Assembly (NCBI GenBank): GCA_031286695.1
Contig: JAITTY010000005.1
Coordinates: 806,001-870,000, forward strand
DNA length: 64,000 nt
Direction of reading: 5' to 3'
DNA from: Sphingobacterium sp.
GTDB taxonomy: Bacteria; Bacteroidota; Bacteroidia; Sphingobacteriales; Sphingobacteriaceae
Shown here: positions 41,554 to 51,034 of the stretch, one piece after another
Layout: every line of letters begins with the position of its first letter
Numbering within the stretch: position 1 is the stretch's first letter
Notes under the pieces: model-generated
Told to the model about the DNA's origin: nothing
Databases searched by the model: none
What the model saw: only the letters and a program-made list of their open reading frames with translations
Translations under genes and position numbers: made by a program

Positions 41554-44202
41554 TTAATTATTCTTTCCTTCTTGGGCACCATACTGTCTCCCTGGCGATA
41601 AATAAATAGTTTCGGCTTTAGATTTCCAACTGGTTGTATGATTCCCTTTCAGGACATTTATATTAAAGCTACTATTTTTTAATGAACTTTTCATATTCCA
41701 GAAACCATCTTTCAAACCCACCACAACAACCTCATACGATTGATCTCCCGGCACAGCAAATTCAATGGGCTCATTAAGATATTGATTTGGTTTGGCCACC
41801 ACCAGTAAACGATCAGCCACTCTTATGAGGTAATAATTCGCTTTTTCCTCAGCATACACCGGTAATTTTGATGAGCCACTCTCCGTCATCTGAAAAACCG
41901 AAGCGTAACTAGCCTGATCACTTTCCTGTTTAGGCGAAACCATAATCCGTGTTCCCCTAGCCTCAGGCCAAGGAGACTTGACCTGATAAAGATCACCAAA
42001 AACAAAAGCAGTCGAATCACCCGAATACAATTTCACTGCACAGTCCTTTAATTGCGGCTTCAGCAGATCAACATAGGTAGCACCAGCAACATTTTTAAAT
42101 TTACTGGTCAACACAAAACCTGTTTCGCTTCGTACAGGCTTTTCAAGCGTATTGATTTGCCAGTAGGGTTCGAATTTTTTATCATTGGTCTTAAGCTCGT
42201 CCAATAAGACAATGACAGCAGGCACATCCTTCCGCTTCAAATTCAAAAACAGGAAGCTTTTTGCATAGGATTTTACTTTAGCAGTATATGCGGCCGTTAG
42301 ATCCATATTGAAATAGCTATAGCTCGGCTGAATGGGATCCTTGCCAAATGCCGATGCCCTGATCTCTCCGGTATGGTACCAGGAGTCACTTAACACCTCC
42401 TCAACCGTGCGTGGAAAACGCTGGCTAAACCGAGTCCCACCATCGTTTGTTTTCGTCCTAAATAACAGCGGCTCAGCAGGATCACGCACTAAAAGCATAC
42501 TATGCGCAACCGATCGCTTATTAAAGTTAAAATCATAAGGGGAGCCATAAGAAAGATACAAACCAAGATCACCAACCTGAATACCATGATGATAAATCTG
42601 TAAAGCCCCTGCATCAGCATGCTGATGATTGCCGAAATGATAACCGCCACCTTTAATTTCTGCAACCACATCTGAACTTCCATTTTCTTCGCTCCAGCCT
42701 GTCCGGGCAACCATAGATCCTAAGATGGGTCCAAAATCCTTCGTCAACGGCATTTTTTCACGGTCAAAATCCGGCTTCAATTTTGGATCATCCAAGAGGA
42801 GAAACAAGATTGGATTGTCGGGCAAACCGCCCTGCTTGACAAACTCAGCCTTGATTACCGGGTTGCCTGAATAGGCGTAACAAAGCAACATGGTCTGCGG
42901 ATTTTTCCAATAAAAATCAGCACTGCTGTTGTACTTTACATTAAACATATCCCCGTCGCGTAACATTTTTCCGTCAGGCGTTCGCATATACAACCAGTAA
43001 TACGGCATATTCTTGATGTTATCGTCAAAAACCGGATAGCCAAGCATGCGATAATACAACCATGCCCCATGCATTTCCCATCCAAAGCGATAGCCCCCAT
43101 AATCAACACCTTGATTATGGCGCGGCGACTGATACTCAAACTTGCGCATCGGCACCAACTCTTCCAAAATAGAATACGAAGTATACTTGTAAGGTACAGG
43201 ATCCTCATCATATAACGCAATACTCATTGCTAGCAAATCGCGCGACACCTGCGCCTCATTCCCATGTCCATTGATTATACTTTCGATACCAAAAAAAGGA
43301 GGCCAGCCAATCTCCATATCCTGCGCCAGACGCATCATATTTTTATGCAGATTGGTCTTAACGCGTACATCCAACAACGAGAAGCACCAGTCATACACCA
43401 ATGCTCCCGTATAAATTGCACGACCCAACTCGCGTGTAATATCACCATAGGAAACATTCCCAAATTCCAACATCGTCAAGTATTGATCTGCCAGCCTGAC
43501 CGCTTCCCTACCTATTTTTTCGTCACCGGACATGAGGTAATAAAACGCTTTTGATTCAATGGCACGTTCGAGCTTTTCATCGTAAAACATTTCCTTATTC
43601 GGATCAAAAATAAATTGAACAGGTTGTTGCGCAAGTGTTTTCACTTTCCCCCAAGCTTCTAGATGCTCCGCTTCTTCCAACCGCGCCTTAACGACCGGCA
43701 AAGATTCTTTGTTAACCCATAGTCTCGGGTGACCTGCAGGCGGAACAATCTTTGGTTTATAATTTTCTGCCGCAGCTGGCGCAACTGGAGGCACAAAGGC
43801 ATTGATCGAAACAGCTTTAATCTTAAAATAAGCTGGCAATTGCATGCCGATCATCTGCTTCCCTTTCTCAAAATAAAATTTACCAAGATCTTGCTTCGCA
43901 CCTTTAAAGCTGTCAAATACGATCCGTTTGGTCGATCGTGCAGCGCGAACATCAATCATCGCATACAGCGTCATCATACCTGTTTTATCTGCCGCCTTAA
44001 TTTTATCCAAATCGGTAACCTCGCCTTCAGAAACCAAGGTATAGACACCGGCCGTCGGAACATCCACCTGAACCTGCAGGCGTTGTCCATTTCCCTTTAT
44101 CGAAGTAACCTTTGCCTGCTGCCCATAGGACGTTCCAAGGATCGCCATAAAAGCGATCCCCAGCATAGTACCTTTAACTTTTAGCCATATCCTTGCACCC
44201 AT
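41554..44202 (-). CDS. Heparinase II/III family protein
   Basis: This 882-residue protein has a signal peptide (ending near AILGTSYGQ) and the two-part layout of heparinase II/III-type polysaccharide lyases: an alpha-barrel domain (about residues 170-490, with HPRLWVN and the SIINGHGNEAQVSRDLLA region) and a C-terminal beta-sandwich (about 500-870), with GGGYHFGNHQHADAGALQIYHHG carrying the conserved histidines. These enzymes cleave uronate-containing polysaccharides by beta-elimination in the periplasm. It is the last structural gene of the SusC/SusD operon. The exact polymer (heparin-like, alginate-like or other) cannot be decided. Confidence 0.88.
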   Translation of the reverse strand: MGARIWLKVKGTMLGIAFMAILGTSYGQQAKVTSIKGNGQRLQVQVDVPTAGVYTLVSEGEVTDLDKIKAADKTGMMTLYAMIDVRAARSTKRIVFDSFKGAKQDLGKFYFEKGKQMIGMQLPAYFKIKAVSINAFVPPVAPAAAENYKPKIVPPAGHPRLWVNKESLPVVKARLEEAEHLEAWGKVKTLAQQPVQFIFDPNKEMFYDEKLERAIESKAFYYLMSGDEKIGREAVRLADQYLTMLEFGNVSYGDITRELGRAIYTGALVYDWCFSLLDVRVKTNLHKNMMRLAQDMEIGWPPFFGIESIINGHGNEAQVSRDLLAMSIALYDEDPVPYKYTSYSILEELVPMRKFEYQSPRHNQGVDYGGYRFGWEMHGAWLYYRMLGYPVFDDNIKNMPYYWLYMRTPDGKMLRDGDMFNVKYNSSADFYWKNPQTMLLCYAYSGNPVIKAEFVKQGGLPDNPILFLLLDDPKLKPDFDREKMPLTKDFGPILGSMVARTGWSEENGSSDVVAEIKGGGYHFGNHQHADAGALQIYHHGIQVGDLGLYLSYGSPYDFNFNKRSVAHSMLLVRDPAEPLLFRTKTNDGGTRFSQRFPRTVEEVLSDSWYHTGEIRASAFGKDPIQPSYSYFNMDLTAAYTAKVKSYAKSFLFLNLKRKDVPAVIVLLDELKTNDKKFEPYWQINTLEKPVRSETGFVLTSKFKNVAGATYVDLLKPQLKDCAVKLYSGDSTAFVFGDLYQVKSPWPEARGTRIMVSPKQESDQASYASVFQMTESGSSKLPVYAEEKANYYLIRVADRLLVVAKPNQYLNEPIEFAVPGDQSYEVVVVGLKDGFWNMKSSLKNSSFNINVLKGNHTTSWKSKAETIYLSPGRQYGAQEGKNN

Positions 44203-44206
44203 ATCT

Positions 44207-45199
44207 TTATTTTACTTGCAACCTTTTTACACTGACCTTCATTTCTTTCGTGGTATTATTTACGCTATTGACAAATACATAAGCATTGTATTTACCATCA
44301 GCCGTTTGCAGCCATATTCCTGATTCAGCTTTTAAATTAATCGCAAAATCAGGCGCATCTACGAACGATTTATCTTTCAAATCCACATCGTCCACAAATA
44401 CATTGTATTGCAATCGCGCTAATTGTTGATCGCGCACGGTCCAAGCCTTCACGATCTTCGTTTTATTTGTCAACCCCACAGGTAAGGTGAAACTCGGCAA
44501 ATAACTGGCATCCGTCGTGGGAGCAACCAAAGAATGTGCATAAGTCACCGTTGGCAATGCCCGGTACAAATAGACCAAATCAATCTTATCCGGGTTTGCT
44601 GCCGCTTCGGTAGCAGTATACCATTTTAGGTCGGCCACAGAAAAAAAGCAGGCCGCGCCGTCTTTCCCGATCAAGTCCAAAGCCATATCCATATTACGAA
44701 TCGCATAAGCTTCGGTCTTCAACGCAACTTCCTGCCCATTACTGGACCTCGCCCTGAACGTAAAAGTGACCGATTTACCTTTTGCTGCTGCCGGTATTTT
44801 GTAGCTATAACGCAGCGTTGAAGCGGAGGTATCTTTTGTAAATTTCACCTCCATGTTATTCCCATTTACTGTCGCAGGATCACCAACGACGACACCTACA
44901 TCTGCCCCTGTACTACTGGTGTAATACGATTTGTTTTCAAGCACAGTACCCTCATCACCCGCAATGCTGGCTTCCACAGCAATCGATGTGAGCTTCCCCT
45001 GATCTGGCAAAATCGCCGCAGCATAAGCAAAGTCTATGGTAGCCCCAACCACATTTGGCCCTAAAGAGCGTTTAATAATATCGTTTTGCAAACCATCCTT
45101 TGCTTTTGGAATTTCATAAGCTTCTTCTTTACAAGAACCTAACAGCAAGAGCCCGAATCCGATGGACAGTAGCCCTATTTTTAAATAATTTGTTTTCAT
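44207..45199 (-). CDS. Surface lipoprotein, possible DUF4466 type
   Basis: This 330-residue lipoprotein has the lipobox LLLGSC (C23). It contains an N-terminal beta-sandwich-like region (about 50-165) and a second part with MDMALDLIGKDGAACFFSVADLKWYTATEA, which recalls DUF4466 proteins that accompany SusC/SusD in heparinase-containing loci, although I am unsure of that assignment. It probably binds the glycan at the cell surface. It starts 8 bp after the preceding small lipoprotein and ends 4 bp before the heparinase gene. Confidence 0.7.
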   Translation of the reverse strand: MKTNYLKIGLLSIGFGLLLLGSCKEEAYEIPKAKDGLQNDIIKRSLGPNVVGATIDFAYAAAILPDQGKLTSIAVEASIAGDEGTVLENKSYYTSSTGADVGVVVGDPATVNGNNMEVKFTKDTSASTLRYSYKIPAAAKGKSVTFTFRARSSNGQEVALKTEAYAIRNMDMALDLIGKDGAACFFSVADLKWYTATEAAANPDKIDLVYLYRALPTVTYAHSLVAPTTDASYLPSFTLPVGLTNKTKIVKAWTVRDQQLARLQYNVFVDDVDLKDKSFVDAPDFAINLKAESGIWLQTADGKYNAYVFVNSVNNTTKEMKVSVKRLQVK

Positions 45200-45207
45200 C
45201 AGCTCAC

Positions 45208-45603
45208 TTACTTTTGTACTGTCAAATAAACTTTATATGTCTTACGAACCTTTCTATTTCCAGACACGACAGTCCATTCACGTGGCGTATCCAAATTGGA
45301 AAAATCTTGTTTTCCTAAAATCTTAGGATCTAACACCGCATCGGTGACCAATGAAAACTGTGGGTATAGATTTTTCAAATCCGTACCAAAGAGCACCTCC
45401 ACTTTTACGGTTTGCTCAACGGTATCCACTAATGCAGCTTTGGTCCGTACCGTCTGAAAATCGGCGCCCAACAGTTCAAAACTACTGACATAACATTCCG
45501 ACCTGGTCGTGATCAACAAACCATCCTCATCCATTGGATAATCATCCTTACAACCGGACAAGCTAACGAACAGCATCCCGATTAAAAATAATGTATATTT
45601 CAT
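45208..45603 (-). CDS. Small DUF5018-like lipoprotein
   Basis: This 131-residue lipoprotein has the signal MKYTLFLIGMLFVSLSGC with C18. The mature part is one beta-sandwich domain with FGTDLKNLYPQFSLVTDAVLDP and a C-terminal RKVRKTYKVYLTV strand, the pattern of DUF5018-like modules found in Bacteroidota surface proteins. The ATG at 45603 is preferred to that at 45627 because the signal peptide begins there. It lies between SusD and the larger lipoprotein and probably contributes to glycan binding. Confidence 0.7.
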   Translation of the reverse strand: MKYTLFLIGMLFVSLSGCKDDYPMDEDGLLITTRSECYVSSFELLGADFQTVRTKAALVDTVEQTVKVEVLFGTDLKNLYPQFSLVTDAVLDPKILGKQDFSNLDTPREWTVVSGNRKVRKTYKVYLTVQK

Positions 45604-45628
45604 CTTATTACAGTCAAGTGTTACCATA

Positions 45629-47461
45629 TTATTTCCAAGGTATATTTTGTGTTAAATTCGGATTCCTCGAACGTTCTGTTTCCGGGATTTGATAGATATA
45701 ACACTTTTGATAAGTCAACTCAGACTCATTGAAGAAAAAGCGCTCCCAATTATTCCCAAAACTATCCTGGAACCATTTCCCATCACCGTAAGGTTTACCA
45801 AATACTGTTTCCAGTTTACGCCATCTCCGCAGATCAAACGCACGCTGCCCTTCACCAAACAACTCTACAATCCTTTCCTGTTCTATGGCGTCAAAAAAGG
45901 CATCATGAGACGAGGTTTTAGCACCCGCAAGCGCAGGTAGGTTACCACGACGCCTGACTTTATTAACCAAATCAATTGCATCCGCCTGTGGACCGCCGAT
46001 CTCATTGGTTGCTTCCGCATACATCAGGTACACATCTGCAATACGCATCAAAGGCCAATTGTAATTTCCATCACTACGTGCCACACCACCATAATTGCGC
46101 ACAAATTTACGCGATTGTAATCCCGAGAGATTTGTGGTATTATCGGTAAAGGAAGTTTTGTAAGATACACCGTTAACCGTCACTGCAGCGCCCCAAGTTT
46201 TGTAGACAAAAGGAATATAACCTGTCGTTTCCGTAGGGCTCATACTCATAATCAATTCGTAATCCCACAACAAAGTCGCTTTCATGCGATAATCGCGATT
46301 ACGGTACGACTCAGGGTTCACCGCTGAATTTGCCGTAGTACGTGCTGCCGGATTTTTCACTGGATCTAGCTGAACCATCTTTGGCAAGAAATCTCCCGTA
46401 ATGGTAGATTGATAACGGTCGGCCAATTCATAACGCGGAATAGCTTGGTTCTGTCCCAAAGACACCAATGGCCCGGTCCATACCCGCTGGTATTCCTCGC
46501 TCTGTTTTGTCCCCACACCGCCATGTGTCAGCACCATGACCATCTCTTCATCCTGGCTCAGGTTGCCCGTAGAAGGTATAAACATATAGTAATAGTTTGG
46601 GAGCACATCAGCCTTCCCCAATTCACCCCATGAACCTGGATCACCATTTCTAAACATTTTGATACCAAAATCATTGATCACACGCTTAAAATCTGCGGCA
46701 GCCGCAGTATAGGCCGTTTTAGCGTCTGCAGCAGATTGCACAAACCCATCCAATTCGGGCCATCCATTTTTCTTCCACGACCCCCAGTACAATTGAAACT
46801 TACCACGGAAGGCCAACGCTGCAGGCTTACCGGCACGTCCAATTGCAGAACCCTTATTCGGCAATTTGTCCACAGCATAATTCAAATCAGCCATAATGGA
46901 ATCTTTCAACTGTGCAATAGGCATTCTCCGCACTGTATCAGCCTCTATGGGCGCCGGCGCCGATTTATAAAAATAAGGTACATCACCCCATAGGGAAATT
47001 AATCGAAAGTATGCAATGGCGCGCAACAACTTGGCCTCCGCCACGATAGTTTCCAAGGTCTGTTTTACAGCATCAGTTTTTGCTACGGGCAACAAACGCG
47101 CATTGGTATTTTCGATCACAAAGTTAGAACTGAATATAGATCCATACAATGCTCTATACATTGCCGATGCACCGGAGCCATAATTCATCGGACTATTGAC
47201 CGTTAATGAAATAGGCGCCGCACCAGTATTGTACATTTTAAGGAAATCTCCATGTCCATCAAAATGATAGTCGCGATCAAAACAAGGTCTAAATATGGAA
47301 TAGTTCGCCATTAATGCAGCAAGCGCGTCATTTTCGTCCACCCAGAACGTTTCAGAGCTTGGCGTTGTTGTTGGATTCTGATTCAACAAATCTTTGCGAC
47401 ACGCGGACAAACCAAGAAGCAGCAAAGAAGAAATAAACAATATGTTATATATCGATTTCAT
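45629..47461 (-). CDS. susD: SusD/RagB family outer-membrane lipoprotein
   Basis: This 610-residue lipoprotein (lipobox LGLSAC, C21) is a SusD-type glycan-binding partner of the TonB-dependent porin. Helical TPR-like segments with EAKLLRAIAYFRLISLWGDVPYF near residue 140, and the C-terminal MRIADVYLMYAEATNEIGGPQADAIDLVNKVRRR and ERIVELFGEGQRAFDLRRW, are diagnostic. It forms the lid of the SusC barrel at the cell surface. It starts 11 bp after susC ends. Confidence 0.95.
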   Translation of the reverse strand: MKSIYNILFISSLLLLGLSACRKDLLNQNPTTTPSSETFWVDENDALAALMANYSIFRPCFDRDYHFDGHGDFLKMYNTGAAPISLTVNSPMNYGSGASAMYRALYGSIFSSNFVIENTNARLLPVAKTDAVKQTLETIVAEAKLLRAIAYFRLISLWGDVPYFYKSAPAPIEADTVRRMPIAQLKDSIMADLNYAVDKLPNKGSAIGRAGKPAALAFRGKFQLYWGSWKKNGWPELDGFVQSAADAKTAYTAAAADFKRVINDFGIKMFRNGDPGSWGELGKADVLPNYYYMFIPSTGNLSQDEEMVMVLTHGGVGTKQSEEYQRVWTGPLVSLGQNQAIPRYELADRYQSTITGDFLPKMVQLDPVKNPAARTTANSAVNPESYRNRDYRMKATLLWDYELIMSMSPTETTGYIPFVYKTWGAAVTVNGVSYKTSFTDNTTNLSGLQSRKFVRNYGGVARSDGNYNWPLMRIADVYLMYAEATNEIGGPQADAIDLVNKVRRRGNLPALAGAKTSSHDAFFDAIEQERIVELFGEGQRAFDLRRWRKLETVFGKPYGDGKWFQDSFGNNWERFFFNESELTYQKCYIYQIPETERSRNPNLTQNIPWK

Positions 47462-47472
47462 AAGTTCAAATA

Positions 47473-50400
47473 TTATAAGTCTACATTCAGTCCAACCACA
47501 AAACTCTTCGTCATCGGATATGCATCATTGGTATAGGTACTTTTCTCCGGATCTAAGCCTTTAAAACTCGTCAAGACCGCCAAATTATCTACCGAACCAA
47601 ATACACGCAACTTCTGGATACCCAGCTTCATCAGTAATTCTTTCTTAAAAGTATAGCCAAGCTGCAGATTTTTCACCCTTAAATAAGACATGTTTTGCAG
47701 CCAAAATGTGCTCAAATACGCATTTGGACTCGTCGATCCTAATGTACTTGGAAGTAACTTAGGATAATCAGCATCGCGATTGTCCAGGCTCCACATATTA
47801 TTCCACTGATCTTCCGTAATAGCCTGATTTGCCGTTCCTAAAAAGTTCGAATTCGCTTTGTTCATCCAAAATTCCTTTCTTCCTGTGGCAGCCTGCAACA
47901 GGAAAGAAAAATCAAAACCTTTGTAATCCACCGAACCCCTAAATCCATAATTCACCTTTGGCCTGCCCAACTGATAAGCTGGATATGCCACACGGTCATT
48001 CGCATCCAATTTGCCATCACCATTGACATCTTTCAACAAAATATCTCCCGGAGAAGCGCCCTGAGGAACAGCATTATAGACATCCTGCCAAGACTGAGCA
48101 ATGCCCAACGATTCGAAAGCATAGATAAAATTATAAGGCATATCAATAAATACCGACCCCCTTTGCAACTGCTCATTCCAAGACAGCAGCTTGTTCTTGT
48201 TATACCCTACATTGAAGTTCAGCATGTAACCCACATCCCCCTTTCGGTCATTCCAGGTAACATTTGCTTCCAGCCCTTTATTCATCATATCACCAATATT
48301 ACGTCGGGGGGCAGTGAATAAACCCGTCAGATGCATGGATACATCCGAAGGCCTGTTCATACCGATCGTCTTTCTTTCGTAGTAATCCAACTCGGCCGTC
48401 AGTTTATTTTTAAAGAACCCAAGATCCAACCCCAGGTTAAACACACGTGTTTTTTCCCATGTAAGATCATAGTTGATCAGTTTTTTATTGATCAGGCCTT
48501 TTACCACGGAACCTGTCCCTGTACTATTATCGATCAAATAATAAGGACTGGAGACCAAAGATTGCTTTTGCTCATACAGGCCCACACCGCTATTATTACC
48601 CAAAGAACCATAGGAAGCTCTAAATTTAGCCGAACTCATGCTGATCTTATCCTTGAAGGCTGTCATAAATGCCTCGTCCGAGATGCGCCAGCCTACCGCG
48701 GCAGAAGGAAAGAATCCATATTGATCACCCGGCAAGAAGCGTGACGAACCATCTACCCTGAAGTTCCCTTCAAACATATACCTTCCAAAAGCCGTATAAT
48801 TCAGTCGTCCGATATAAGAACGCAAACCTTCTGCTGATGATGATCCCGATACATTTTGTACATCCTCCGAAGCACCATCGATTTCATGTAAGCTCGGATG
48901 TAAACGATCTAAGCGACTACCCGCCAAAACGCGATTGTTCCAATATTCTTCCGAATACACGGCCAAAGCAGAGAAATCATGATTGGCGCCGAACTTATGG
49001 TCGTAACTCAGCTTGAAGTTCAGCTGTGTTTTGTAATTGTTCCGGTCTGTATTATATATCCCATCATTTGTCGGCACAAGATCCCGGATAGACAATCCCG
49101 TCCGGATGTTATATAATTTTGTCGGCATATCTGCCTTCCATTGAAAACGCGTGTCATAATTTAGGGCATAATCCACTTTAGCCTCAAACCCTTTAAACGG
49201 CTTCCAGTTTAAATAACCATTCACCAAAGCCTGCTTTTGATTCATGTGGTTTTGGTTGCGCGTCATGTAATCCGCATAAATATTATTGGCCTGCGGACTT
49301 TCATTGTAAGACATTGCACCGCCATAAAAACCGGTAATAGGATCATAAGGCAATATACCTGCTGGTGAGGTAAACAAATCCATCCCACTTGTCGAGTTAG
49401 CAGTCATACCATCCTCGTAGTTATACCGATAATCGGACCAGTTTCCAGAGAACCGGACCCCAGCACCAATGGTATTGGTTACTTTTGTTTCGAAGTTAAA
49501 TGCAGCATTATAACGTTTAAAATCATTATTGATCTGTATCCCCTTCTCATCCAGCATACCCACAGATAAATAGTAATTATTATTTTCAGTTCCCCCATTA
49601 ATGGAAACATTATAATTCCCACTTTGACCATTGCGGAGAATAACATCCCACCAATCGGTACTTGGATACAATCTCGGGTCGATCATACTTAAAGCCAACC
49701 ATTCATCGATCGTTCCATTTTTAAAATTGAATGCAGATGCGGCGGTATTATAAGCCTGGGCCCTTTGAGTCGCCGTCATTGCTTTTGCATAATTATTGAC
49801 AAAATCAAAAGAGCGCGTAGGTTTCACCAGCGATTTGTTGGCACTAAAGGAAATAGCCGTCTTACTGTTTCTTTTACCAGACTTTGTCGTAATCAATACA
49901 ACCCCATTGGCCGCTCTGGAACCGTATACAGCAGCCGAAGAGGCATCTTTTAGCACGGTCACACTTTCAATATCATTCACATTCACACGGTTCATATTCA
50001 CATCAGGCATCCCATCGACCACGATCAGCGGTCCAGCACTATTGACCGTCCCCAAACCCCGGATCAAAAGATCCGCTGCATTATTTCCGGCCATCCCCGA
50101 GTTCTGACTCACCGCAAGGCCGGGAATAACACCCTGCAATGCCTGGGAAGCATTGGAAAGACCCCGACTTGAAGTCGATTGGTCAAAATTGACACTGGCC
50201 ACTGCGCCGGTCAAGTTGCCTTTTTTCTGCTTACCATACCCCACCACAACCACTTCATCCAGCGCATTTTCGCTCGCATCAAGCACCAAAGCCTGCACAT
50301 CTTTGCCCGACACCACTTTTGTATTGAAACCGATTAACCGAAATTGAATCTGATCTGAAACGGAACCCGTTAATTTAAAACGACCCTCTTGATCCGTAAC

Positions 50401-50658
50401 GGTAACAGTTGCATTTTTAAGGTTACGCACTTCCACACCGGACAGTGGCTGCCCTTTGGCGTCCAGCACTTGCCCGACAAGCTGCTGCTGAAATTTTGCT
50501 AAACCCGGCGAAGGGTTTAAAACATCCGAGATCGGAATCTTTCCATTATTAAGGGAAGAAGGTACATTTGCCAATGCAGCCATCGAAATAAAAGGTAGCC
50601 CCACCAAAAGGCAACTCCTGTTTATTACATCCCGGATTTTAATCTGCTTTAGTATCAT
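47473..50658 (-). CDS. susC: SusC/RagA family TonB-dependent outer-membrane transporter
   Basis: This 1061-residue protein imports oligosaccharides across the outer membrane using TonB energy. A signal peptide ends near ALA (residue 30). A carboxypeptidase-regulatory-like domain follows (about 60-130, VVGQVLDAKGQPLSGVEV type), then the TonB-box-like ALDEVVVVGYGKQKK, the plug with GLGTVNSAGPLIVVDGMPD and AAVYGSRAANGVVLITTK, and the beta-barrel to the C-terminal residue pattern SFVVGLNVDL. It heads the operon with SusD, two lipoproteins and the heparinase. Twin GntR-type sites lie 125-155 bp upstream. Confidence 0.95.
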   Translation of the reverse strand: MILKQIKIRDVINRSCLLVGLPFISMAALANVPSSLNNGKIPISDVLNPSPGLAKFQQQLVGQVLDAKGQPLSGVEVRNLKNATVTVTDQEGRFKLTGSVSDQIQFRLIGFNTKVVSGKDVQALVLDASENALDEVVVVGYGKQKKGNLTGAVASVNFDQSTSSRGLSNASQALQGVIPGLAVSQNSGMAGNNAADLLIRGLGTVNSAGPLIVVDGMPDVNMNRVNVNDIESVTVLKDASSAAVYGSRAANGVVLITTKSGKRNSKTAISFSANKSLVKPTRSFDFVNNYAKAMTATQRAQAYNTAASAFNFKNGTIDEWLALSMIDPRLYPSTDWWDVILRNGQSGNYNVSINGGTENNNYYLSVGMLDEKGIQINNDFKRYNAAFNFETKVTNTIGAGVRFSGNWSDYRYNYEDGMTANSTSGMDLFTSPAGILPYDPITGFYGGAMSYNESPQANNIYADYMTRNQNHMNQKQALVNGYLNWKPFKGFEAKVDYALNYDTRFQWKADMPTKLYNIRTGLSIRDLVPTNDGIYNTDRNNYKTQLNFKLSYDHKFGANHDFSALAVYSEEYWNNRVLAGSRLDRLHPSLHEIDGASEDVQNVSGSSSAEGLRSYIGRLNYTAFGRYMFEGNFRVDGSSRFLPGDQYGFFPSAAVGWRISDEAFMTAFKDKISMSSAKFRASYGSLGNNSGVGLYEQKQSLVSSPYYLIDNSTGTGSVVKGLINKKLINYDLTWEKTRVFNLGLDLGFFKNKLTAELDYYERKTIGMNRPSDVSMHLTGLFTAPRRNIGDMMNKGLEANVTWNDRKGDVGYMLNFNVGYNKNKLLSWNEQLQRGSVFIDMPYNFIYAFESLGIAQSWQDVYNAVPQGASPGDILLKDVNGDGKLDANDRVAYPAYQLGRPKVNYGFRGSVDYKGFDFSFLLQAATGRKEFWMNKANSNFLGTANQAITEDQWNNMWSLDNRDADYPKLLPSTLGSTSPNAYLSTFWLQNMSYLRVKNLQLGYTFKKELLMKLGIQKLRVFGSVDNLAVLTSFKGLDPEKSTYTNDAYPMTKSFVVGLNVDL

Positions 50659-50782
50659 GAATACTCAGGTTAAAGTGGTTAAATAAATGATTTATAAGCT
50701 CTTTAGTTTATTGGTATTTTTTCAGGAAACATAACGCTCGACCCTAATATGGTCTAAATTGCATTTCCACAATTATCATAGT

Positions 50783-50813
50783 GAATACAATAATATATAT
50801 TTTTTGTATACAA
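50783..50813. promoter_or_regulatory. Twin GntR-type sites facing the susC operon
   Basis: TTGTATACAA (50804-50813, perfect) and TGAATACA (centre 50785.5) are 23 bp apart. They match the spacing at the other regulon members and sit about 125-155 bp upstream of susC. Confidence 0.65.
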
Positions 50814-50941
50814 TTCAATATTTTTTTTACTTTTTTACAAAAATAGGGCGGCTAACAAGTTCGTGACAATTCCACAACGTCGCTCTTTTAGCTGTGTAAT
50901 TATAAACTAAATCGTATTTACTGTAGACTGATAAAATATTT

Positions 50942-50972
50942 TTGTATACAATTTAACTTATTTTTTGTATAT
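50942..50972. promoter_or_regulatory. Twin GntR-type sites facing the sorbosone dehydrogenase operon
   Basis: TTGTATACAA (50942-50951, perfect) and TTGTATATTT (centre 50969.5) are 23 bp apart. The second overlaps TATATTTA, a -7-like box, so repressor binding would block polymerase at the operon that starts at 51035. Confidence 0.65.
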
Positions 50973-51034
50973 TTATTTTTATTCAACTACATTTGACTAA
51001 CCAAATAAATCAAAGGAATAACCGTAGATCCTAT

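Larger units (their letters stand above)
50659..51034. other. 376-bp divergent control region, SusC / sorbosone dehydrogenase
   Basis: This AT-rich stretch separates the divergent susC and sorbosone dehydrogenase operons. It holds two pairs of GTATAC-core sites (50783-50813 and 50942-50972), each pair at 23-bp spacing. Nothing else coding or structured was recognised. Confidence 0.7.
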
